A DNA stretch of 18,572 nucleotides from Bryobacterales bacterium (lineage in GTDB: Bacteria > Acidobacteriota > Terriglobia > Bryobacterales > Bryobacteraceae), in the NCBI GenBank assembly GCA_016789785.1, contig JAEUQE010000190.1, positions 1-18,572 on the forward strand. The letters run 5' to 3'. A program made the translations under genes and the position numbers. The notes beneath the pieces were generated by a model that was given only the letters and a program-made list of their open reading frames with translations, was not told the origin of the DNA and ran no database searches. How positions within the stretch are numbered: the first letter of the stretch is position 1; each line of letters opens with the position of its first letter. This document shows positions 1-6,258 of the stretch, piece after piece.

Positions 1-85
1 TACGAATTTGCGTTTTGCGAATTTCCTTCTGAGCTGCTGGTTCCACTCGCCATCCAGTTGGTGTGCGAAGTTCCTGCTAGAGAGG

Positions 86-2455
86 CTAGTCGGCGAAAAA
101 CGCGCGCACCAGGAATGCGGCGAGTTGGCCGCGGGTAGTGGGCTCGTCGGGGCAGTACGCATTGTAGTAACAGCCAGTGGCAATTCCCAAATATTGCAGT
201 TCCGTGATCTGACGCCAGAAGGCACTGTTCGGGCTCACGTCCACGAAGTGCAGCGAACCGCCGCGGGCGGGGACGGGAGCGTCTGTTCGGAGGCCAGTCA
301 AGGCAGAATAGATCCAGGCGGCTACATCTCGTCTGGAAATGGGCTCATCCGGACAAAACCGCGCCGTTCCGCAGGCCGTGAGGGCTCCCAGGCCAGTCAG
401 CGTCTGAATCGAGGGGAACTGTGGGTGATTGGACGGCACATCGAAGAACCGGACTTGGCGCGGGTAGTCAAGTTTCCCGGAATAGGCAGCGCGCTCGATC
501 ATCTGCGCCGCCTGCGCGCGTGTCACACGGGCATCGGGACAGAACACGTCCGGGCCACACTCCACTGCCGCATTGCGAGATTTCAGAATCGCGACGAAGT
601 CGGCGAATGGATGGCTATCGGGGACGTCGGCGTATGGTGCGGTTGGGTTGGCAGCCCGCTGAAGAATCGTCACGCGGCGTCCCAGGGCGGAAACGGAACC
701 GATCCGGGGGAGAGTTCCAGGATTCGGCAACACGGTCGCCGCAAGCTCCCGGCTGCTCAGATACGGACCCTCGGCTTGAGGCAAAGTAATCCAGGGGCGG
801 CTCGACCGGGGTGTATAATGGCAGCCGGACGTCGCGGCAAACTCAACTCCAACGGTTCCGCCTCGTGCAGGCGCTGGGGGAGACAAGAGATTTGCCAAGA
901 CGGTCAGGCAGAAAGTTCCAGCTTGCTCTGCCAGAAGAATGCGATCTCCCACACGCAGGAACGCCCGTCGAGGTTCCCCGCTCATTCCGAAAGGCTGCGG
1001 GCCGAAGCGATAGGTGACGAATCCGGGCCCGATGCCCGCCGGTGGGCTTGTAAGCTCCATCCACTGCGGCATGCCTGTGACCGTCCACGGACACCCATCC
1101 TGAGTCCGCACTTCGACTTTCCCGGCGTTGCCTTCCCACCGGCCGGTAATTCGGCCAGGAGCAAGGTCATATGAGCAACTGCCGGTTACCGGCTCGAAAT
1201 GCGCACTTACTTCTGTGGTCCCATTTACGAACACGTTCACGGGATTGGCGATATCATTCACGGCTCCCGACCATCGTCCGAACGTGAAGCCGGGATTCGG
1301 GTTCGCAGTCAGCGTGATCTTCGTTCCGTTTGCGGCGGGGCCCGCGGCGGAGGAGGTGACAGTACCCCCAAGCAGAGGCTGTGCCGAGGTTCTGATCAAT
1401 CCGGGTCCATCGCTGACAAAGAAATTCACGTGCACCGTGTCAGATTGCCTGGCCGCATTTTGCACACTAACGATTGTTCTGTGGCTGCCGGTATTCTTGT
1501 CTGTCATTCGCGGGGTGAGAGTCACGCCGTCACTGCCAGCCACGGGATCCAGCCAGCCACGATCCCACGAATTCGGCGTGATACTAAAGGGGCCGGATGA
1601 GCTTATCGAGACTACCTTGCTTGGTGGAGGTGGCTGCCCGCGAGTGTAGGTGAACTGGATGTCGCTGGGACTCAAGTTCAGAAACTGATCGCCAGGCAGG
1701 AGTTGCAACTCGACCGGAAGATAGGCGGGCGCAACCCCATAAGCTTTCACTGAAATTAGGGATACCCGTCGTGCCGGCATTCGCAGGGTATTCCGGAAGT
1801 CGATTCGCGCGGTGTTCGGTGCTTCCCACGTGGAGAATGCGTCCGGCACCGAGATGGTGGCGTCCGCAGGAGCGCTGATAAAGACCCGCTGAAGCAAGGT
1901 CTGACCGGGTGTGACGGTAAGGCGCAGGGGCGGCGATTGGATCCGAATGGCGGATCGAGTCGCGCGCCCCCGTAAGTCAGAAAAGGTTGTGGCAGCCGCT
2001 GGCAATCCGAATTCCAGCAGGTTACGAGACAAGTCCAGGAACGAATAACTCACTCCGTCAAGAGCAACCGCCTGTTGGTCCATCTCGACTCGCAGAAACC
2101 GGCGTGGGGGAGATATCACGGGCGTGATCACTCCCGTCAGAACCAAGGACTGCTGCGACCCCTCGGGGGTGAGTGTCACACGCAGAGTGGCAATAAAGGA
2201 GTCGGACCACTGGACCTCCATCAGGTTACCCGTGACATCCAACCGGACCCTCAAGAGCGTCGCTACATCAAACCCGATTGCGGGCGGATTCAACCTCACG
2301 CGTCCAATAGGCACCAGCGACGCGGTCACCGTATTCGCACCGGTCCCGATCACCACGGGGCGGTCGAACGTCGCATTTACCTCGACAGTTACCGGTTGCG
2401 CGGCAAGGATCGTCGCGCTGAGAACAAGCAGAATGAAGCAATAAGAGCAGCGCAT
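86..2455 (-). CDS. Secreted BACON/SLH-domain surface protein
   Basis: This is a 789-residue exported protein, probably held at the cell surface and not an enzyme. The N-terminus from ATG 2455 is a signal peptide (MRCSYC, then a Leu/Ile/Ala core ending LAAQ). In this numbering, an uncharacterised beta-rich region fills about 25-350. A bacterial-repeat (InlB B-like) module follows at about 355-422, with a GGTV start and GFTFGRWSG. Two BACON-like modules lie at about 427-512 and 515-600, with CPWTV and SRPWITL cores. Three SLH-like repeats end the protein (YADVPDSHPF, FFDVPSNHPQF, FVDVSPNSAF), each with a C-x5-C pair such as CGPDVFC. A GTG at 2464 is in frame but touches a -10-like element, so ATG is preferred. 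The last modules match those of the gene at 10490-13711. Domain calls come from motif reading; the ligand is unknown. Confidence 0.85.
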   Translation of the reverse strand: MRCSYCFILLVLSATILAAQPVTVEVNATFDRPVVIGTGANTVTASLVPIGRVRLNPPAIGFDVATLLRVRLDVTGNLMEVQWSDSFIATLRVTLTPEGSQQSLVLTGVITPVISPPRRFLRVEMDQQAVALDGVSYSFLDLSRNLLEFGLPAAATTFSDLRGRATRSAIRIQSPPLRLTVTPGQTLLQRVFISAPADATISVPDAFSTWEAPNTARIDFRNTLRMPARRVSLISVKAYGVAPAYLPVELQLLPGDQFLNLSPSDIQFTYTRGQPPPPSKVVSISSSGPFSITPNSWDRGWLDPVAGSDGVTLTPRMTDKNTGSHRTIVSVQNAARQSDTVHVNFFVSDGPGLIRTSAQPLLGGTVTSSAAGPAANGTKITLTANPNPGFTFGRWSGAVNDIANPVNVFVNGTTEVSAHFEPVTGSCSYDLAPGRITGRWEGNAGKVEVRTQDGCPWTVTGMPQWMELTSPPAGIGPGFVTYRFGPQPFGMSGEPRRAFLRVGDRILLAEQAGTFCLTVLANLLSPPAPARGGTVGVEFAATSGCHYTPRSSRPWITLPQAEGPYLSSRELAATVLPNPGTLPRIGSVSALGRRVTILQRAANPTAPYADVPDSHPFADFVAILKSRNAAVECGPDVFCPDARVTRAQAAQMIERAAYSGKLDYPRQVRFFDVPSNHPQFPSIQTLTGLGALTACGTARFCPDEPISRRDVAAWIYSALTGLRTDAPVPARGGSLHFVDVSPNSAFWRQITELQYLGIATGCYYNAYCPDEPTTRGQLAAFLVRAFFAD

Positions 2456-2464
2456 ACTGGCCAC

Positions 2465-2473
2465 ATGCTAGCA
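2465..2473 (-). promoter_or_regulatory. Extended -10 element for the SLH protein gene
   Basis: The minus strand reads TGCTAGCAT, a TGn-extended -10 (TAGCAT), ending 9 nt before ATG 2455. No Shine-Dalgarno lies between, which suggests a leader of only a few bases. No clear -35 is visible. Confidence 0.4.
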
Positions 2474-2621
2474 GAGTGTGGAGTGAGGAATGGCTGGCTC
2501 ATTTTCCGCAGCGCAGGCAGACAGGCTCGGTGAGGAACTCAGGCCGGGCCGGGAGACATGGGAAGCCCAATGAGATTTCCCGCTCCGGAAACGCACTGTA
2601 GATTCGGAGGGTGACTTAGAG

Positions 2622-2713
2622 CCGAAGCGCAGGGATTCGCTTCCTTCATCTGACTTGGGGCCGACTCACGGTGCCTGCCCTGGCACCGTGAAATCCAACC
2701 CCGAGGAAGGGAG
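2622..2713 (+). promoter_or_regulatory. Structured leader of repeat unit 1
   Basis: Predicted helices are GAAGCG 2624-2629 with CGCTTC 2638-2643; TTGGGG 2655-2660 with CCCCGA 2699-2704; and TCACGGTGCC 2666-2675 with GGCACCGTGA 2682-2691 (loop TGCCCT). CTTCC 2640-2644 can instead pair with GGAAG 2705-2709, inside the ribosome site, and this excludes the first hairpin. The pairing was done by eye. A translation switch is an inference. Confidence 0.45.
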
Positions 2714-2721
2714 TATGTCCT

Positions 2722-2793
2722 ATGCGCATTCGAATCAGCGTCAGTATCAGGCTATCGCTGAACGGTATCGTCTTGACGATCCGTTTCGGTTAG
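2722..2793 (+). CDS. 23-residue cationic peptide, array copy 1
   Basis: This candidate peptide gene starts MRIRIS, ends NGIVLTIRFG and stops at TAG. The ribosome site AGGAAGGGAG (2704-2713) ends 8 nt before ATG, a good spacing. An overlapping ATG at 2715 opens a longer +1 frame, but comparison of the copies favours this one. Against copy 2 the differences are CGC/CGA, CGA/CGC, ATC/ATA, AGG/CGG and TAG/TAA, all silent, plus TCG/ACG (Ser/Thr). The residues alternate polar and hydrophobic up to an Asn-Gly pair. There are four Arg and no acidic residue, which suggests a cationic amphipathic beta-hairpin. It is too short for family assignment. A regulatory leader peptide, toxin or antimicrobial peptide are all possible. 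Confidence 0.5.
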   Translation: MRIRISVSIRLSLNGIVLTIRFG

Positions 2794-2802
2794 GCTCGAA
2801 CG

Positions 2803-2822
2803 ACCCCGCTTTCGGGCGGGGT
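2803..2822 (+). terminator. GC hairpin after peptide ORF, copy 1
   Basis: CCCCGC and GCGGGG form a 6-bp stem plus an A-T pair around TTTCGG, starting 9 nt after the stop codon. The position suits a terminator or an RNA 3' end. No T-run follows (TCCCTCCC), so intrinsic termination is uncertain. Confidence 0.4.
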
Positions 2823-2954
2823 TCCCTCCCAACTCAAGAATACCAGCCGGCGGCGCGATGTCAATTCCCCATCGGAACCGAAAGGCTGCGTTCGCCTATC
2901 CAATGAGATTTCCCGCTCCGAGAACCCACTGTAGATTCAGAGGGTGACGCAGAG

Positions 2955-3046
2955 CCGAAGCGCAGGGATTCGCTTCCTTCAGTTGACTTGGGGCCGACTC
3001 ACGGTGCCAACCACGGCACCGTGAAATCTAACCCCGAGGAAGGGAG
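2955..3046 (+). promoter_or_regulatory. Structured leader of repeat unit 2
   Basis: It has the same helices as unit 1. The 10-bp stem (2999-3008 with 3015-3024) is unchanged while its loop is now AACCAC. That pattern fits selection on the stem. TTGACT sits just upstream of the long hairpin, but no -10 follows at a suitable distance. Confidence 0.45.
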
Positions 3047-3054
3047 TATGTCCT

Positions 3055-3126
3055 ATGCGAATTCGCATCAGCGTCAGTATACGGCTAACGCTGAACGGTA
3101 TCGTCTTGACGATCCGTTTCGGTTAA
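3055..3126 (+). CDS. 23-residue cationic peptide, array copy 2
   Basis: This copy encodes the same peptide as copy 4 (Thr at position 12, Arg at position 10) and ends in TAA. The ribosome site AGGAAGGGAG ends 8 nt before ATG. It differs from copy 4 only at the third base of codon 10 (CGG/CGC), which is silent. The longer overlapping frame is open here, starting at ATG 3048, but it gains several amino acid changes relative to copy 1. Confidence 0.5.
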   Translation: MRIRISVSIRLTLNGIVLTIRFG

Positions 3127-3135
3127 GCTCGAACG

Positions 3136-3155
3136 ACCCCGCTTTCGGGCGGGGT
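3136..3155 (+). terminator. GC hairpin after peptide ORF, copy 2
   Basis: The hairpin CCCCGC-TTTCGG-GCGGGG, identical to copy 1, sits 9 nt after TAA and is followed by TCCCTCCC rather than a T-run. Confidence 0.4.
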
Positions 3156-3287
3156 TCCCTCCCAACTCAAGAATACCAGCCGGCGGCGCGATGTCAATTC
3201 CCCATCGGAACCGAAAGGCTGCGTTCGCCTATCCAATGAGATTTCCCGGGCCGAAGAAGCACTGTAGATTCAGAGGGTGACGCAGAG

Positions 3288-3378
3288 CCGAAGCGCAGGG
3301 ATTCGCTTCCTTCACCTGACTTGGGCCGACTCACGGTGCCCGCCAAGGCACCGTGAAATCTAACCCCGAGGAAGGGAG
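3288..3378 (+). promoter_or_regulatory. Structured leader of repeat unit 3
   Basis: The 10-bp stem is intact (3331-3340 with 3347-3356, loop CGCCAA). One G is missing from the TTGGGG strand, which shortens the outer helix by one pair without destroying it. Confidence 0.45.
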
Positions 3379-3386
3379 TATATCCT

Positions 3387-3458
3387 ATGCGAATTCGCAT
3401 CAGCGTCAGCATCCACCTAACGCTGAACGGTATCGTCTTGACGATCCGTTTCGGTTAG
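3387..3458 (+). CDS. 23-residue cationic peptide, array copy 3
   Basis: This is the most diverged copy: CAC at codon 10 gives His instead of Arg, AGC at codon 8 is silent, and the stop is TAG. It is the decisive copy for choosing the frame. The upstream ATG of the overlapping longer frame has become ATA (3380-3382), and a 2-nt loss just after the TAG shifts that frame. The ATG, all 23 codons and the stop of the small ORF remain intact. The ribosome site is unchanged. Confidence 0.5.
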   Translation: MRIRISVSIHLTLNGIVLTIRFG

Positions 3459-3465
3459 TCGAACG

Positions 3466-3485
3466 ACCCCGCTTTCGGGCGGGGT
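3466..3485 (+). terminator. GC hairpin after peptide ORF, copy 3
   Basis: The stem is the same as in the other copies. The deletion after the stop brings it 2 nt closer, to 7 nt after TAG, without touching the hairpin. No T-run follows. Confidence 0.4.
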
Positions 3486-3617
3486 CCCCTCCCAACTCAA
3501 GAATACCAGCCGGAGCCCCGATGTCAATTCCCCATCGGAACCGAAAGGCTGCGTTCGCCTATCCAATGAGATTTCCCGCTCCGAAGAAGCACTGTAGATT
3601 CAGAGGGTGACGCAGAG

Positions 3618-3709
3618 CCGAAGCGCAGGGATTCGCTTCCTTCAGTTGACTTGGGGCCGACTCACGGTGCCCGCCAAGGCACCGTGAAATCCAACCCCGA
3701 GGAAGGGAG
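3618..3709 (+). promoter_or_regulatory. Structured leader of repeat unit 4
   Basis: All helices are kept. The 10-bp stem is 3662-3671 with 3678-3687, loop CGCCAA as in unit 3. The outer TTGGGG/CCCCGA helix is full length. Confidence 0.45.
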
Positions 3710-3717
3710 TATGTCCT

Positions 3718-3789
3718 ATGCGAATTCGCATCAGCGTCAGTATACGCCTAACGCTGAACGGTATCGTCTTGACGATCCGTTTCGGTTAA
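3718..3789 (+). CDS. 23-residue cationic peptide, array copy 4
   Basis: The peptide is the same as copy 2 and stops at TAA, with the usual ribosome site 8 nt upstream. The unit's 3' part is cut short and followed by the promoter of the next operon, so this copy lies only 111 bp from the hydrolase start at 3901. Confidence 0.5.
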   Translation: MRIRISVSIRLTLNGIVLTIRFG

Positions 3790-3797
3790 GGTCGAAC

Positions 3798-3819
3798 AAC
3801 CCCGCTTTCGGGCGGGGTT
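3798..3819 (+). terminator. GC hairpin after peptide ORF, copy 4
   Basis: A G-to-A change extends the stem to AACCCCGC/GCGGGGTT (8 bp, loop TTTCGG), so this is the strongest hairpin of the four. The following bases are CCCTCCC, with no T-run. Confidence 0.4.
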
Positions 3820-3885
3820 CCCTCCCAACTCAAGAATACCAGCCGGAGCCGCGATGTCAATTCTCCATCGGAACCCAGCGGCACA

Positions 3886-3894
3886 TGCCACAAT
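3886..3894 (+). promoter_or_regulatory. Extended -10 element for the hydrolase-ABC operon
   Basis: TGCCACAAT (TGn plus CACAAT) ends 6 nt before ATG 3901, so transcription would start at or beside the start codon. The same nine bases precede the regulator at 9390. No convincing -35 is seen. Confidence 0.5.
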
Positions 3895-3900
3895 CGAGGA

Positions 3901-4770
3901 ATGCGATTCCTGCTAGTGCTCCTGGCCCTCCCTGCGTTCGCCCAGCCATCCATACTCGAATTGTGGGAAGCGAAGACGATTCGTAAACTCCAACAACTCG
4001 AACAGGGCGCGGAAGGCATCCTCGGGGTCGCGGCCATCGACCTCACCACTCGCCGCACCTTCTCCTACCACGGCGACACGCAATTCCCGCAGGCCAGTTC
4101 GATCAAGATCCCCATTCTCATCGAAATGTACCGTGCGCAAGCGGAAGGTAAGCTGCGCATGACCGACAAGATCACGCTCACGACGAAGGATATCGTAGGC
4201 GGCAGCGGCCATCTCAAGGACAAGTTCGTAAACGGCTCGCTCACCCTCACGTTGAAAGAGTTGGTCACCGCCATGATGGAAACGAGCGACAACACCGCCA
4301 CCAATCAGTGCATCAAGCTCGTGGGGATGGCGAACGTGAATCGAACGCTCGATGGATACGGGCTCCATCGCACTCGGCTCCAGCGCATCATGCTCGACAG
4401 TGCCGCCGCGAAGCGCGACGACGAGAATATCGCCACGCCCAGCGAGATGGCGCAGCTCGCCGAATTGATCTACCGCGGCCGCACGGTCAGCGAGCAGGCA
4501 AGCAAGGAAATGCTCGACATCATGCGCCTGGTGAAAGCTCACTTCAAGAAGGCGATCCCCAACGTCGACATCGCGTCAAAGCCCGGCGGCATTCCCGCGG
4601 TGAAGTGCGAAACGGGCGTGGTGTTCCTCAGGAACCGTCCTTACGCCCTGAGCGTGATGACCACCATGGTTCCGGAGAATTCGGACATGATCGAAAAGGC
4701 CATCGCGATCGTTCATGCGCACTTCGAGCGCTTGTCGACATCGAATCGATACGGCCACAAGGTAGAATGA
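3901..4770 (+). CDS. Exported class A beta-lactamase-fold serine hydrolase
   Basis: This 289-residue serine hydrolase of the beta-lactamase2/class A fold probably acts in the periplasm. A signal peptide (MRFLLVLLALPAFAQ) fixes the start. Active-site motifs are visible: FPQASSIK with nucleophile S66 and K69, SDN at 129-131, and KPG at 227-229 in place of KTG, followed by an ETG. The omega-loop ELN with catalytic Glu166 is not recognisable; the region reads ENIATPSEMA at 175-184. True beta-lactam hydrolysis is therefore doubtful, and a peptidase, esterase or penicillin-binding role is possible. GAGGA abuts the ATG, too close for a normal ribosome site. The stop overlaps the next start (ATGA), so it leads a four-gene operon. 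Confidence 0.88.
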   Translation: MRFLLVLLALPAFAQPSILELWEAKTIRKLQQLEQGAEGILGVAAIDLTTRRTFSYHGDTQFPQASSIKIPILIEMYRAQAEGKLRMTDKITLTTKDIVGGSGHLKDKFVNGSLTLTLKELVTAMMETSDNTATNQCIKLVGMANVNRTLDGYGLHRTRLQRIMLDSAAAKRDDENIATPSEMAQLAELIYRGRTVSEQASKEMLDIMRLVKAHFKKAIPNVDIASKPGGIPAVKCETGVVFLRNRPYALSVMTTMVPENSDMIEKAIAIVHAHFERLSTSNRYGHKVE

Positions 4771-5315
4771 CGGACATGGAACTGAAGGGTAAGAGAATCG
4801 CAATCTACGTGGACAACGTGTATCAGGAAATGGAGCTGTGGTATCCGCTCTACCGTCTGATGGAAGCCGGTGCAGAGGTTGTCGTGGTGGGTGCCAAGGC
4901 GGGCCAGACCTACACGAGCAAGCTCGGCTACCCGGCCACTTCGCACAAGTCCTACGACGAGATTCAATCGAAGGATTTTGATGGCGTGATCATTCCCGGC
5001 GGCTACGCTCCCGATCACATGCGCCGCTACGCGAAAGGCAATCAGTTCGTGAAGGAGATCGACGATCAGGGCAAACTGGTCGCCGCGATCTGTCACGGGC
5101 CGTGGGTCCTCTGCTCGGCGGGCGGCATGTTGAAAGGCCGGCGCGCAACCAGCTTTTTCGCCATCAAGGACGATGTGATCAATGCCGGCGCAACGTGGGA
5201 AGACGCGGAAGTAGTGGTCGACCGCAACCTCGTCACCTCGCGCAAGCCGGACGATCTACCGGCATTCTGCCGCGCTTGCATCGATGTTCTGCAGCACGCC
5301 GCGGTGACCGTTTAG
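4767..5315 (+). CDS. DJ-1/PfpI family protein (type 1 amidotransferase-like)
   Basis: This is a 182-residue cytoplasmic protein of the DJ-1/PfpI superfamily, at the usual length for one domain. The nucleophile elbow is AAICHGPW, with Cys109 and His110. An acidic residue near 21-23 (YQEMELW) would be the partner Glu, and IIPGGYAPD at 75-83 is the typical glycine-rich loop. PfpI-type members are peptidases, deglycases or stress proteins; the substrate here cannot be read. The start is the ATG that overlaps the preceding stop by 4 nt, with AAGG just upstream. A second ATG at 4776 is possible. The stop touches the GTG of the ABC ATPase gene, so co-translation is likely. Confidence 0.88.
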   Translation: MTDMELKGKRIAIYVDNVYQEMELWYPLYRLMEAGAEVVVVGAKAGQTYTSKLGYPATSHKSYDEIQSKDFDGVIIPGGYAPDHMRRYAKGNQFVKEIDDQGKLVAAICHGPWVLCSAGGMLKGRRATSFFAIKDDVINAGATWEDAEVVVDRNLVTSRKPDDLPAFCRACIDVLQHAAVTV

Positions 5316-6254
5316 GTGAGTTCCGCGAACCCGGCTCCGGTGATCTCCGTCAGCGGCCTCCACAAGACCTATGGCGACGTGGAGGCCGTTCGCGGCATCG
5401 ATTTCGAGGTCTTCGAAGGCGAAGTGTTCGGCCTGCTTGGGCCGAACGGGGCCGGCAAGACGACCACCGTGGAGATCCTCGAAGGATTGCGTTCACGCAC
5501 GGCGGGCAACGTGCGCGTGTTGGGCTACGACCCCGCGCATCAGGCGATGTCGATCAAAGATCGAATCGGCGTAAGCCTGCAAGCAACCAATCTGCCCGAG
5601 AAGATCAAGGTGCTCGAAGCCGTTGAACTCTTCGCTGCATTCTACACGCGCAATACGGATCCGCTGCAGTTGCTCAAGCGGCTGCAACTGGAAGAGAAGC
5701 GCAACGCCTTCTATGTGACGCTTTCCGGCGGCCAGAAGCAGCGGCTGGCGCTCGCCCTTGCGATGATCAACGATCCGCAACTCGTGTTTCTGGATGAGCC
5801 GACCACCGGCCTCGACCCGCAAGTGCGCCTCGAGATCCATAGTCTGATTCAGGAGTTGCGCGGCGCACGGCGCACCATTCTCCTCACCACCCATTACATC
5901 GAAGAGGCGGAACGGCTCTGCGACCGCGTGGCCATCGTCGACGCCGGCCGCATCATCGAGATCGGAACACCGCGAGAGATCCAGGAGCGCACGCTCGGCC
6001 ACTCACTGATTGAACTGCACACGCAGGAGCCAATGCCCGGAGATGGAATCCCTGCGTTTCAGTATCTGGAAAAGCTCAACTTCAGCGACGACCGGAAACA
6101 CATGATCGCTCACACCGCACGGCCCGCCCGTACACTGGTGGACGTTGTGAAGTGGGTGGACCAACTCGGCATCGAACTCACCGACATTCACCTCAAGCGC
6201 CCCACACTCGAAGATGTGTTTCTTGAACTGACCGGCAAGCGGCTCCGCGATTAA
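5316..6254 (+). CDS. ABC transporter ATP-binding protein
   Basis: This 312-residue ATPase would power the neighbouring ABC-2 permease. All nucleotide-binding motifs are present: Walker A GPNGAGKTT at 42-50, Q-loop Gln89, signature LSGGQKQR at 136-143, Walker B LVFLDEP at 156-162 and H-loop His193 (TTHYIEEAERL). A C-terminal extension of about 90 residues resembles the accessory domain of drug- and lipid-exporter ATPases of the DrrA/CcmA-like type. The GTG start directly follows the PfpI stop (TAGGTG) and has no strong ribosome site, which suggests coupled translation. The permease begins 4 nt after the stop. The substrate is unknown. Confidence 0.95.
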   Translation: MSSANPAPVISVSGLHKTYGDVEAVRGIDFEVFEGEVFGLLGPNGAGKTTTVEILEGLRSRTAGNVRVLGYDPAHQAMSIKDRIGVSLQATNLPEKIKVLEAVELFAAFYTRNTDPLQLLKRLQLEEKRNAFYVTLSGGQKQRLALALAMINDPQLVFLDEPTTGLDPQVRLEIHSLIQELRGARRTILLTTHYIEEAERLCDRVAIVDAGRIIEIGTPREIQERTLGHSLIELHTQEPMPGDGIPAFQYLEKLNFSDDRKHMIAHTARPARTLVDVVKWVDQLGIELTDIHLKRPTLEDVFLELTGKRLRD

Positions 6255-6258
6255 TCCC

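Larger units (their letters stand above)
2568..3875 (+). repeat. Tandem array of four ~333-bp units, each with a small ORF and hairpins
   Basis: Four head-to-tail copies start at CAATGAGATTTCCCG: 2568-2900 (333 bp), 2901-3233 (333), 3234-3563 (330) and 3564-about 3875 (truncated after CCATCGGAACC). Each unit contains, in order, a GAAGCG/CGCTTC hairpin, a perfect 10-bp hairpin (TCACGGTGCC/GGCACCGTGA) with a variable 6-nt loop, a strong purine-rich ribosome site, a 23-codon ORF, a CCCCGC/GCGGGG hairpin, and about 80 bp of nearly invariant sequence. Copy 3 has lost 1 nt before the long hairpin and 2 nt after the ORF stop. There is no transposase, no terminal inverted repeat and no CRISPR-like spacing. 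The array fills the gap between a divergent SLH gene and the hydrolase-ABC operon. The unit family is not recognised. Confidence 0.95.

Noticed and set aside
1..85. Possible terminator at the window's left edge
   Set aside because: Only direct GCGAATTT-like repeats are seen, with no stable hairpin or T-run.
811..820. TATAAT on the plus strand at 812-817
   Set aside because: It is inside the coding sequence of the opposite-strand SLH gene, with no gene downstream in the right orientation. It is most likely chance.
8..1174. Long plus-strand ORF of 388 residues
   Set aside because: It lies opposite the SLH protein gene, has low-complexity Arg/Gly/Ser-rich composition and no domain. It is a GC-driven antisense shadow.
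2985..3000. TTGACT as a -35 box in units 2 and 4
   Set aside because: It is CTGACT in units 1 and 3, and no -10 hexamer lies 16-18 nt downstream. It falls next to a helix arm of the leader.
2568..3875. CRISPR array or insertion sequence as an explanation of the repeats
   Set aside because: The units are ~333 bp with no short repeat-spacer pattern, no cas genes, no transposase and no terminal inverted repeats.
2655..3986. Four 83- to 111-residue ORFs beginning MGPTHGA or MKSNPEE across the repeat units
   Set aside because: Changes between copies alter many residues in this frame. Copy 3 has lost the internal ATG and shifts frame, and the frame runs through hairpins with no selection signal. 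The 23-codon frame explains the variation better.
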